From positions 3,348,001 through 3,412,000 of the forward strand of contig JAQOTA010000050.1 in assembly GCA_029532415.1 (NCBI GenBank): 64,000 bases of DNA. The letters run 5' to 3'. Source of the DNA: Marasmius tenuissimus. Taxonomy: Eukaryota > Basidiomycota > Agaricomycetes > Agaricales > Marasmiaceae. The notes beneath the pieces were generated by a model. The model ran no database searches. It had not been told where the DNA came from and saw nothing but the letters and a program-made list of their open reading frames with translations. Position numbers and translations under genes: made by a program. This document shows, piece by piece, positions 34,148 through 46,200 of this stretch; position 1 is the stretch's first letter, and every line of letters begins with the position of its first letter.

Positions 34148-37100
34148 CTATTTCGTAGCGATTGGTGGCTTGTACAACCTCAGAAAGAGTGAACTGCAAA
34201 CAACTGAAATGGAACTGGCAAAGATTGCGTGAGTGATGAACGCATGCGAGCTCCTGAAAGACAAAGGGGACTTACGAGAGGGCCATAGCCAAAGCAGCCC
34301 AGACGGGGTCCAAGCGCGTGTTTCCTGCAGGATAGATGACACCAGCTGCCAGAGGCAAGGCAGCCATGTTATAGATTCCGGCCCACAACTGCAAGATTCG
34401 TTAGTTTGGCATCACAACCTTCGGCATACAAGATGCTTACGAAATTGAACTTGACTCTCTTGATAACGGCCTTGGAGAGATCGACGAGAGTAAGCAGCGA
34501 ACGCAAGTCCGACTTCAAGAGTATGAAGCTGGCGCTAGAAACCGCAACGTCGCCTGCGAAAAATCATCAATTGGACATTCGTCGGGAGGAGGGACTGCAC
34601 TTACTTCCTGATCCGATGGCGATACCGACATCTGCAAGACTGAGGGCAACTGAATCATTGATACCGTCCCCGACCATAGCGACGATTCGCCGTTCGCTCT
34701 CTCCTGCTGACTCTCCGCTTCCCTGTTGGAGCCATTGGATCTTCTCTCCCTATACGCGAACAATCAGCAGCCGTCCCACAGCCCACCAAGGGATCCTTCT
34801 TGCTTACCTTGCCCTGTGGAAGTACACCAGCGATGACATTCTCCGCAGGAATACCCACTTGTGCAGCCACAGCCAACGCTGTCTTCAGATGGTCGCCGGA
34901 GATCATCCAGGGTGTGATGCCTTGTTTCTTGAACCATGCTATCACTTCAGGTGCCTCCTTCCTGATGGCATCTGCGATACCAAAGACAGCCACGAGTCGG
35001 TAGCTGTCATCGTTCTCTGAGCCGATCCCAACAAAGACAGCACTCCTCGCCTCTGCTTTCCAGGCGTCGGTGCGGGAAACAACGTCTCCCGTGATCGTAA
35101 TTCCGTGGTCCTGCATCCACCCCTCGTTCCCAATGATGACGGCGCATTTTGGGTCAGAGAAGAGGCCCTTCAAGCCTTTTCCAGCAGTCTCCGTGAAGGA
35201 AGATCCGCCTCTCGGAATCATGGTCGGAATTTTCCCAGCGCAGTACTTCTGCAATGCTCCGGCCAAAGGGTGCGAACTGGTATTTTCGGTCTCCCAAACC
35301 AAGCCCAGAACGACTTCGTCTTTCCAGTCATCGGCGGCGCAGAAGAGCTCATTGGTCACTTGCAATTCTCCGGCAGTCAGGGTACCTGTCTTGTCAAAGA
35401 CGATTGTGTTGATCTGGGACGCCTCTTGGAATGCCTCGCCTCCTCCTCGAGCCAGAATACCGTGTTTCGCTGCTTCTCCGGAGCCGACCAAGAGAGCCGT
35501 TGGAGCGGCAAGGCCGATACCGCAGGGACACGCAATTACGAAGACTGCGATGGCAAATTCGAGAGACCAGACAGCTGGGTGAAAATAGTTGGTAAGTTTC
35601 AAACATGAAACGGTTGGATACTAAAGTTGCTTACTCCATCCGCCGACGTCGTTGTCCAAGTAGTCATCTGGAAGTGCACCAGAGACTCCAAGCGACAGCC
35701 AAATAACCCAGGTTATGATGGCCAACAGCGTAATGACTGGCACAAAATAGGCTGTCAACGTGTCTGCGAGTTTCTCCACCGGCGCTCGTTTCGCCTGCCC
35801 TTCTCGGACGACTTTGACGATCTGGTCGAGCCTACGAATCAAGCATACATGTTTAGAAATGTATGCAGCAGCAGGACAGGAGGATTTCTTACATTGTTTG
35901 TCCGCCGATCTCCGCCACCCTAACGTGAACAACATTCCCCTTGTTGATTGTTCCCAGGAACACTTTGTCTCCCTCGGACTTGCCCACGGGCTGCGACTCT
36001 CCTGTCAGCGAACTTTCATCAAATAGGCCAGTCTCTCCATCAACGATGGTCCCATCAGCTGGTGGCGTCGATCCGTGTAATACTCGGACGACATCACCGA
36101 TTTCGAGCAACTCCACGGAAACTTTCTTGACTGTCGTTCCCGTGGTAGAGTACGACGTTGCAGGGGCGTACGGGTCCGCTTTCTCGAGATCACGTCGTCC
36201 CTTTGAGGAGGTGGCTGCAGAGTACGAAGGTGTAGGGAACAGATCCGCCTTCTCGGGATCGCGACCATGATGAGATGACACAATAGTTGAGGTCTCCGAT
36301 TTTTCTTCACTTTCCCTGGGAACTGAACCTGCTGTAGGGACCACAACCAAAGCTTCCGTGGGACGGAGAGAAGCCAAAGCTCGTATGGCATCCGCAGTAC
36401 GCGACTTGCTGTAAGCCTCAAGGTACCGACCTAAGCCAACACAATCACCGATGATCAGACGACGTTTCCCCCTGAATTGATTGTATTTCACTTACCGGCA
36501 AGCAAAAACATCGTCAAGAAAACGACTGAATCAAAGTATGACGTTTCATCGCCATGACCATTCGGATCGCGCTCTTCTCCCGCGGCAAGGCCAAGCAGGA
36601 CGATCGAGGCAAAGTAAGCCACGGAAACCCCAGCAGACACAAGTAGGTTCATGCTTCCAAATCGTGTGAAACGTTTGATAATTGGAACGGTGCTTCCTTT
36701 TCTCCACAGCGCGTGAACCTCTTTGATACTTCGTCGGTGGAATAAACCAGCGCTGTAGAACATCACGGGTGTCGCCATGAAGAACAGGGCCCACTGCACA
36801 CGCGAGGCATTTCCGGTCCACATAGGCTCCATCAGGTACATTCTCGTTGGGTTATGGTCGGAAACCAGCGTCATGTAAACAATCCCGAGGATGAAGGTCG
36901 GGATAGCGACGACTACTGAAAAGGCGAGACGCATGAGGAGACGCCGTTGTTCGCGGAGCTGGATTGCTCGAGACCGTTCCTCGAGAGTGGGAGGATGGTA
37001 AATCTTGACTTTGTATCCCGAGTCTGCGGATTCTATCGCGTCAATGATTTGGCGGATGGTAAACGTCGGAGGTTTGGGATCATATGAGAAAGTCACAAAG

Positions 37101-38227
37101 GGATCGGCGTTATTCGTCAAGGGGGTAATCACGGTGATAGTTTCATCAGACTTGGACAACGATGACATGACTCGTTCTGGGCACTGTCTGGTGGCAGGTA
37201 CTCGAGGTTAGCGCGAAATTTTGCAAACAGGGTGGTCACAGACTCACGAGCTATGGAGGCCGTCAACTTGCAGAGTGATGGTGCGGGTAGAGGTTTCAGG
37301 CAACGTGTTCTTGGTGGCCTGAGATAAAGGCTTCAACTCAACGAGGGTCGCTCCGAAGCCACAATCTTCGATGGCCTCCACCACTTTGTCAGAGAGATCC
37401 TTTCGTTCTATTGTAACGGTACCCGAGTTATCGAGTACGTTCACTGCGACCTGGGTGACACCCGGTATATCTTCCAGAGCGCGAGTGATAGAGCCGCTGC
37501 AGGCAGAGCACGTCATCCCCGAGATGGCGAGGACGGCCTGGTATGACTGAATCAAAGGCTTCAATTCGACAAGGGTCGCTCCGAAGCCACAATCCTCGAT
37601 CGCCTCCACTACTTTGTCCGAGAGGTCCTTCCGTTCTATTGTGATGGTTCCCGAGTTGTCGAGAACACTCACAGCAACCTGAGCGACGCCTGGGATGTCC
37701 TCAAGAGCCCGGGTAATGGAGCCACTGCAAGCGGAGCAGGTCATCCCCGAGATAGCGAGGACAGCCTGGTAGGACTGGGAAGCATGAACATGATGGGTCC
37801 CCTGAGCTCGGATTCCAGTCTTCTCAAGATCCGAGGACAGCTCCCCTCCCTGTTGGCACAGAGTACACTGTTGGAGGTGCTTCACCGTTCTAGTAACGGT
37901 TTCGGCGGGAGTATAAGGGGGCAGTGCAGCGTCGTCGGGCTCGACATCGAATCCAGCATTGTAGATAGCGTCCCGGATGGTGGTGGACGGGAGCGCCCTG
38001 GAATGATGCACAGTCACGGACTTCTCTTCAGTGGAGACCTCGACCCCGTGAGGTGGAGGGACGAGGGTGGCCAACGTCTCGTTGATGGTCTGAATGCAAC
38101 TAGGGATAACGTCGATGAGGACAGGAAGCTATGCAGCTCAGGGGAATAGGGAATGAGCGTACCTATTGCAGTGAATGTTGGATGCGTGCACAATAGTGAC
38201 AACATTACCGTTGCTAGAGCCCTCCAT
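34148..38227 (-). CDS. CCC2: Copper-transporting P1B-type ATPase (CCC2/ATP7 type)
   Basis: Many exons (exon 1 38163-38227, exon 2 ending about 37250). The N-terminus has HMA metal-binding domains: a first with IHCNSC, two near-identical ones with GMTCSACSG that arose by tandem duplication, and a degenerate fourth in which the CxxC loop reads HSSQCP. The transport core has eight-helix P1B topology with actuator TGES, the CPC motif in [14 protein letters not shown], phosphorylation motif DKTGTL, the SSHPLAG histidine-proline of the nucleotide domain and MISGD. The last TM pair is near [16 protein letters not shown] low-complexity insert ([10 protein letters not shown] and related repeats) sits before the TGES loop. 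In fungi this pumps copper into the Golgi for multicopper oxidases and other cuproenzymes. Confidence 0.93.
37310..37790 (-). repeat. 228-bp tandem duplication encoding two HMA domains
   Basis: Two adjacent copies with a 228-bp (76-residue) period encode [20 protein letters not shown] through ELKPL. They differ by few residues (AQVAVSVLD versus TQVAVNVLD). Nucleotide differences are mostly third-position, so the duplication is recent but has been under selection or gene conversion. Confidence 0.9.
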
Positions 38228-38874
38228 AGTGGACTGGTTCTGGGGAAACTTGGATTGTTGGCTCTCGTTTTTATAGTGGAAAGGAAATTTCCCGACCTAA
38301 AAACGCGAGGATGAGGCGGGGAGCCGGATACATAATTGCTCTAGGAGAAATTGAGTCTAAAGTTATGTCACTGGTGAGATATTTTTTGGATGGACGATGG
38401 ACGAGCGGGCATGATGAGTGAGATGAGACAAGATCGTGAGGTAAGACAATGTACGTAACACGAGGCAATTGTGCGCTTGTGCGTCAATCTGCCAGGATCC
38501 CACGCAAACACCGATAATGAACCCGAGGCAGCCCCGAGGCTTGCGGGAAGCTTGCAGTGGGCCCCAGTAAATTTGTATAGGCCAAGTTTAGTGTTACTTC
38601 AGCGAGTCAACGCCTGTCAACGAGTCAACAGGAACGAGGCAATTGTGCCTCCAGCCAAACATGCACAAGCAGTCCACACCGCCACCAGTTCCTCGTGGGA
38701 GCTGCAAGGCCAAGGCAGCCTTCGACAGGACATTTCCTGTTTGGGAAGTCCCCTCTTCCACTTCAGTTTCTCCAGGGCCTTCTGGGCTATAGAGCTTGCT
38801 GTCGAGATCCTGAGGCTGTCTATAGCATTTCATAGACTGTCAAGCCTGCTTTCAACCCACCTTTTCTCCGAGTT
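38228..38874. promoter_or_regulatory. Divergent promoter region of the copper ATPase and PPIP5K genes
   Basis: 647 bp between divergent start codons. A 15-bp direct repeat ACGAGGCAATTGTGC occurs at about 38460-38474 and 38634-38648, and a shorter repeat CGAGTCAAC near 38603-38628. Open stretches here do not resemble protein. Confidence 0.5.
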
Positions 38875-41800
38875 ATGCGCCAATCTCGCTTTTCCAATTT
38901 CTTCAATCACTCTCCGCCATCACCCCGCTCTAGTTCTCGCATAACTCGTTCGTCTTCACCGACATCGTCCGTTGGATCATACTCGGATATCATAGCTCAA
39001 GAAAATGGTCAAATTCACCCTTCGGTAGCACCCGTAGTGTTGGGCGTATGTGCGATGGACGTGAAAGCACGATCGCGTGCTATGAGGGAAATTTTGATTC
39101 GTCTGGTGGAAAGAGCCCGTGGATCAATTGAAGTCAAGGTTTTTGGGGACAAGGTCATTTTGGATGAAGGTACGTACTTTTAATTTTTGTCCCGATGTCA
39201 CTACCTGTCTGATGTACCCACATCTAAGCCGTGGAGAATTGGCCCCGCTGCGACATTCTCATCTCTTTCTTTTCAACCGACTTCCCGCTCGATAAGGGCA
39301 TTGAATACGTCAAACTACGGAACCCGTTCTGTATCAATGACTTGGCTCCGCAGGCCCTTCTTTGGGATAGACGTTTAGTTGGTGCTATTCTTGACCATCT
39401 ACATGTCCCCACCCCAAAACGTCTTGTCGCAACGCGGGATGGCGGACCAAAGATTGACGATGAACTGCGGGATCTCATGAAGCAGAGGCTCGGGCTTGAT
39501 CTGGGTGAATACCAAGTAACACCAGAGGTCACTCTCCGTGAGGATGGCGATGCGATTATTATCGATGGTCAAGTGCTGGAAAAACCGTTCGTTGAAAAGC
39601 CTGTCAGCGGAGAAGACCACAATGTCTACATATATTTTCGCGGCGGAGGTGGTCGTCGGCTTTTTCGCAAGGTGCGTGCCCACGCACTCGGACGCCCCCC
39701 ACTGACATAGACTCCACTCATTGGTCCGTACCCCAGGTTGGCAATAAGTCTAGCGAGCTGGATTCCACTCTAAATCACCCTCGAACTGATGGCTCATACA
39801 TCTACGAAGAATTTATCGACGTTGACAACTCCGAAGACATAAAAGTTTACACCGTCGGCAAGGAGTACACACACGCCGAGACCAGGAAATCCCCAGTTGT
39901 AGACGGAGTTGTGAGGAGGAATACGGAGGGCAAAGAAATTAGGTTTGACCTCGCTTACTTGTTAGCACCGACCCCATTCTGAAAATGCCTCACCTTCAGA
40001 TTCATTACGAGACTGACTGATGAAGAAAAGTCGTGGGCCGCAAAGATATGTGAAGGGTTCGGGCAACGAGTATGCGGGTATGACATGTTAAGGTGTGAAA
40101 ACGGCAGGAAAAGCCAGGTAATTGACGTCAATGGCTGGAGTTTTGTCAAAGGGAATGAAAGTTACTATGGTGCGTACTGTTTCATCCCTGCAAGTCACTG
40201 CCTACCCGCTCCTATGGCGTTTTTGAAGGCTTTTTGCAACCCCGTTACCCTATCCCCATTAACAGTAGCTGCTCATACTGAAGACACTCGCTTGTGTTCT
40301 AGATAAGGCGGCGGAGATCCTGGCTTCATTATGCATGCGTCACTCTCCTGGCCGACCCTTGCTACCTGCTCAAGTTCCGCCCCAGGAGTCTTCCACATGG
40401 CTGCTCAAAGCTAATGTGACGGTGTATCGACACGCCGATAGAACACCAAAACAGAAACTGAAATTGTATGTCAATCATACAATGCCCGTCGCGGTATAGT
40501 TGATTGATTGCCCATAGTAACTTCCCTATCGGTGAACCTTGGACTCAACCTTTCGTAACTCTTCTCAATGGCGAGACGGAGGAGATAATACTGCGGGAGA
40601 AGGAGCAACTCAACAAGATTGCTACGGCGGTGGAGGAGGCAAAAGGCCTTGGTGCTGATGGGGAGGAACTTCAGAAGCTTACGCTACTGAACAATGCCCT
40701 TTTCAGCAAGATTGAGTTTCCTGGGACAAAGGCGCAGCTGAAGCCCGTCTACACGAAAAGACAGGCGGGGCAAGCTCGGTCTTTAACTAAGTTAACATTG
40801 GTGTTCAAATGGGGAGGCGAAGTAAGATTGCTTTGGGGCGTATAATGGTTTGCGGCTGACACAAACTTTCTCCACACAGTTCACTCATGCCGCGCGATAC
40901 CAATCGAGGGACCTCGGTGAAATCATGAAAAAGGATATCTCCATCATGAGTGAGTCAATTGTGCCCCTCAACGATAGCCTTTGCTGACAATGATCTCATA
41001 GACAAGGAAGTGTTACAGAATGTCAGGGTGAGTAAATTCAGTCTAAAAGCCCGTATCGTTTCATCATCCTAACGCCATCTTTGTAGATTTTCACGTCCTC
41101 GGAAAGACGAGTGGTTGCTTCGGCGGAAATATACGCTGCCGCTTTACTAGACAACCCTTACCACAACCAGCAACATTCCGCACTTTCCTCTGTCTCTTCC
41201 TCTGTCCCTTCTTCTAGTTCGAGTCAGCGATCATCGAGATCGTCTAATGATGGGGCGCCTTCTGCAACCAGCAGTTCCATCAAGAACGGCAGTTACGGGA
41301 CCAAGCAGCCTCAACCCGCCCCTTTCCCATTGATTGTGCGGAAGGACCTTCTTGACGATTCAAACGCCGCCAAGGATTTAATGGACGACGTGAAGAAAAG
41401 ATTGAAGATACTATTGAGGCCGGGGGAGTCCGAGAAGCGACCCGAGTTAACGTGGCCAAAGAGTATGAAGAAAGAGCCCGTTGAAGTCGTCAAGGTTCGT
41501 CCGATTGGATAATCTCATGCTCAGAAACTCATGCCGCAATTCGAACAGGAAGTCATTGAACTCTTGAGTGAGTTCCGGGATACCATGCGGAGGAATTATG
41601 AGACCATGGATGTCACGAAAATTCAAGAGAGATGGTAAGCACTCCGAAACCGTTCCGATGTGACGTACTCACCTATCTACTCAGGTGCTGTGGTGACGAG
41701 CCTTACCTATTCCGGGAGCGCTGGGAGAAACTGTTCGAGGACTTTTGCGACGTCGAACAGAAGAAATTCGATCCTTCTCGAGTTTCTGAGCTATACGACA

Positions 41801-42784
41801 CGATCAAGTATTGTGCCCTACACCACCGAACCTTCCTGTTCTCGATATTCAGTGAGCACAACAACGACCAAAGCGAGTCCAAGCCCCAGTCTGGACCTTC
41901 TCAGGACAGGAAACTCCACGAATTATATGGCCGGGCGAAGGCGCTCTTCGATTTAGTAGCACCGCAGGAATATGGCATTGAGCCTGATGAAAAGTTTGTC
42001 ACGTCTCGATATGTACCTGCTCATTGGATCTGACTGTTGCGTCGCCAGGGAGGAGATTGGGGTATTGACATCGTTACCACTACTCAAGAATGTCGTCAAC
42101 GATCTGGAGAAAGCCCGTAATACTGGGGAAAGTGCATTGACCTGTTACTTCACGAAGGAAAGCCACATCTGGACGCTGCTGGGGATCATCCTGACATCAG
42201 GTCTGCCTATTGCCAACCGCCGTGAGTCTCCTTTGTGTACCCGATTCTCAGGTGGGACTGACTTTATCTCTTCAGGAATCCCGGAGTTGGATTATTGTGT
42301 ATGTCTCAATCGCTTTATTTATGCTGAGGACCTCTTACTCAACCGGCCGTGTGTTACTAGTCGCATATTACGTTCGAGCTCTACGAACGGAACCACGGAC
42401 GCGGAAACACCGACAAGGAGTACTCAATCAAGTTGTCGTTGAGTGAAGGCGCCCATTCCTCCAACGTGCTGGACTCTACGCTGGACGCCCGACATTCGCT
42501 GAATGTTCAGCAAAGGAGGTAGGTTACTCTGACTTATTTTTCCCGCTGCCGGTGGCTAATCGAGTTCGCAGGAAATTGACACAGCACCTGCCATATAGCC
42601 TCGTCATAGAAAAGTTCTCGAAACATTTCCATAGACTAGTTGAGGTGAATTAATTTGTACTCATTTCGCTCTCCCTGTGAAGCTGAACTATGCCCTCTAG
42701 GACGATGATAAACTCTTGGACCCGCCATTTGAAACTGTAGAGACGGTTCCCAGCGCTATCAACTTGCAAGGAACCCCACCATAA
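38875..42784 (+). CDS. Diphosphoinositol pentakisphosphate kinase (VIP1/Asp1/PPIP5K)
   Basis: More than ten exons. After a short Ser-rich start the ATP-grasp kinase begins with [20 protein letters not shown]. It continues with [91 protein letters not shown] and [11 protein letters not shown]. The second half is a histidine acid phosphatase domain with the family motif [12 protein letters not shown] (about 40423) and later [14 protein letters not shown]. It contains low-complexity inserts and ends near LQGTPP. In fission yeast Asp1 the kinase makes IP8 and the phosphatase removes it, tuning phosphate sensing, polarity and microtubules. All key kinase motifs I can check are present. It is divergent from the copper ATPase. 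Confidence 0.94.
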
Positions 42785-43248
42785 GCGGGGTCATCGCTCT
42801 AGGAGCCAATAGAACCGACACTCCCACCTATCACTTCACCAACAACCTAGTAATAACCCCCCTACACAACGCTATACGAGAGATGTAAGATTAATATGCA
42901 CAGTATGCCTATACATCGTAATATAGTAATCGTATGTCCATCCTGGGCCTTCCTATACGTAGAGGTACAGGACATGGACTCTCCTTCGTGCACTTACATA
43001 AGTGGGTGTTGAGCACTGGCCACATGGCACAATCTGGACCATACATCGGTGTAAGCCAGCTGCTGGCAGCAGGCCTACAAGACAAGACTACAATCGGGCT
43101 CAGAGGGCAGAGGTGATAGTCATAACAATCATGATTAACGTGCAAAATACAACGAGCTCGAATGGATACAACAGATGATGCAAAGATAAGAAACTGATTT
43201 AAATATTAGATTGTCAAGGACGCAATGTGAGGGCAAGACAGGCTTTGC
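42785..43248. other. Convergent intergenic region, no gene seen
   Basis: 464 bp between convergent stops of the PPIP5K and IQGAP genes. No supportable coding frame, RNA gene or repeat. Confidence 0.5.
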
Positions 43249-46200
43249 TTATACATAGAACCTATCAGGGTATCATCAGAGGAGCGGAGAAAATATAGGG
43301 AAAGAACGTACTTTTTGTTGATCTGGTACAAGAACAGCTCGAAGTTGACTTTTGCCTTTCCGTTGAACAAGGACAGCGACGAACGTTGCTCGTATTTCGC
43401 TTGCAAGAGATCCTCTATCTTGATATCGTCAGACGCGACGCGTGACGGTACGCCGAGCATAGACGACTCCATCGTGATGGTAAAGACACCAGGAGTATTC
43501 GAGGACATCGTAATCTGGATCTTGTCGAATTGCCGAGGGGAATATTGGTCGATGGAGAGGAGGATGCCTTTCTCATAAAGGTACTTGGCAGTGTAAAGGA
43601 AGGACCCAAACTGGGGAGTTTGACCCGACTTCTGTAGTTCACGCAAGTGGAAATACTGTTTGGTGAACGGCAAGACAAAACGTTTTTTGCTATACGGGAA
43701 ATGAGCGATACGAAGCGGAGGGCAGAATCGAACGGCGTACCCTTTGCCTCTTTGCATCGTCTCCATGGACTGCTTGACGTAGTTATGATAACTATTGATC
43801 TGTTCCTCGAAGGACTTCTTGCGTTCCCCAAGATGCTTCAAAGCATCATTCATGCTCTGCATTTCTTGTTGTCGCTGCAAGCGCTTGCGATGTTTGCTCC
43901 GAACGTCATTAGCAATCGCGTTTAGTATACCCTGGAACCCATCCTCCCGCGAAATCTTCCCCTGCTTCTCAAGTTCCAGAAGATGAGATATGGCGGAAGC
44001 TTTCACCTGACGGAATGTCAACCTATAAGTAGATTTGAGACCGTGGTTACAATTGAGAAACGGGATAGGACCTACGAGCGAATGTCTTCTAGTCTGTAAG
44101 CAGCGGATTCAGCTCCCGCAGTTGAAGGCTGGCGCCGGTCGTGGGTCCTGACGACCTCATTTTCCATCTCTGCCTCAACAATATCTTCCCAAACATTCTC
44201 GTCATCGTCCGTCACAGGCTGAAGGAGAGATGCCAATAGATCCTGTGCTGGCTGCACACGGAGGATGGCAAGAACGCCCCGTTTAGCCTGTACCCAGAGT
44301 GTCTTTTCTTCGGCGTGCGGGTCTGCAACGCTATTGAAGTAAGTATAAACATAATAGCCTTTACTGCTTACCCTTGACGTCCGCGAAACGATTAGTCAAC
44401 TCCAGAGTTATTGCGGTATCCCGAGCGTCCTTCAACTCTTCGCTACCGAATTGAGGCACGCCATCGAGTTCGCCAACAATGGTTCTCATGGCGTCGTCAC
44501 CACTGGGTGCCTGCGGTATCTTAGGTTAGATATGGGTTACTAAGCAGTCTGAACCAAAGATACTAACCACATCGTCCATGTATTGAACCAGCAAACCATG
44601 AGTCGTGTAAATCTCGTTCGGAGAGATGTAGATGGGTTTCGGTGGGACGGTCGCATCCAAGAATTCGTGAGCATGGAACTGTGTGTCTGCGTCCGGTACG
44701 TCTGCAACTGTTCAGCCAAAAAAAAAATAAATTCAGTCACTGGGTACGGCCACTAAAACAAGTCAAATCTACCTTGGAGTAACCACGCCGTAACTTGACC
44801 GATGGCCCCCCGCACATAGTCATTGATGGGAATGTAGCTCGGACTGTCATTATCGAACTCGACGCCGGTGGTGATCTGGGTAAGCACGCGCGAGATCTGT
44901 GAAAGGTTTTTCCTGCTTCCGATATCAATAGTCGTGGACACAATGTCGAAGGTCTCGGGAGTCCTGAGAACAGGGTCAATGTTGGAGCCAATATGAAAGA
45001 AGAACCACTGACACTATGGCTGGGTTTATGTACCGATAATAGACAATTCGACCAATGCACGCTGCATATGCTTCGTCCGACGCATCTGGGAATCGCTCCT
45101 AAAAAGCGCATTAGTTGTTGCAAGGGAGATAACACGATCATACTCACTCGCGCAGCGCGAAGAGTCTCACGAGCAAGGTAGCGCATGCTGTAAGGCATTT
45201 TGCGCGTCGACTCAATGATGGCGGTCACAAATGCCTCCGTCCACCATCGTAAAACTTGGAGGTCTAAGAGAATATGAGGCTTTGTCAGCTAGAGAATGAT
45301 ATGAGCGACATACGCCTAATATAGATCGGTCGTGTATCTGGATCATCCAGGGCTTCACGGAACGATAAGTCCTTTCGTTTGTTGCTGACAGACCCGTTCC
45401 TCATCTCTTCTTGCTCCAGCCTGACCTTATGGATCTGTCGGGGGGTTTAATCACGAGCACATGGGTACTGAAAATCAAGGGACTTACAACGGTGGGGTCC
45501 ACCTCTAAATCAAGTTCCGAGTCTTCGATGACTCGTCGAATGATAGCTTGGAATGCTTCCTTAGCGTAAGTGATCTGCTTAGGGCGCACATACTGGACGG
45601 CGATGTTGATATACAAGGGATGACCGTGAATGACTTGGTTGATGGAGGGGGCCGAGCTAACTTCGTCGAAGATGGCAGCCTTGATCATACATTCACTTTT
45701 GTGGTCAACGGAGAGTACGAATAAAGACTCACCTGGAACAACCGCAGAAGCAAGTAGTCCTCTCGACGATCTTGGCCATAGCCAAACAATGTCAGCACAA
45801 CCCGCTCCATGAATCGCCTGTCCTTCTCCGAAACATCGTCCTGAGACATCCGATGGAATACACGACTCAGGTACTCCGAGCGAGACTGGAGGAGGTAGAA
45901 GAGTTGTTGATAGAGCTCCAATTTCCTTCTTGCAGTTTGGTCCAGTGTGTTCGGGCCGGAAAACGGATCGCCGTGAGCAGCGAGGAGAGAGCTTCGTGCG
46001 GCATGGACTGCAGCGCTATCAGGACCACGATGTTTCATTACTTCCTCGAAGCTTTTGACGTTTTGCACAACAAGGGCAATTTTGACATCCAAATCCATCA
46101 CCTCATTCTCCAGTGCTTGGTTTTCCCTGATGTGCTCTACAACCCTCTTTCGTAACCGCTCGACCTTCACTTCTTCTTGGAAGTCGGCCTCCGAGTCGTC

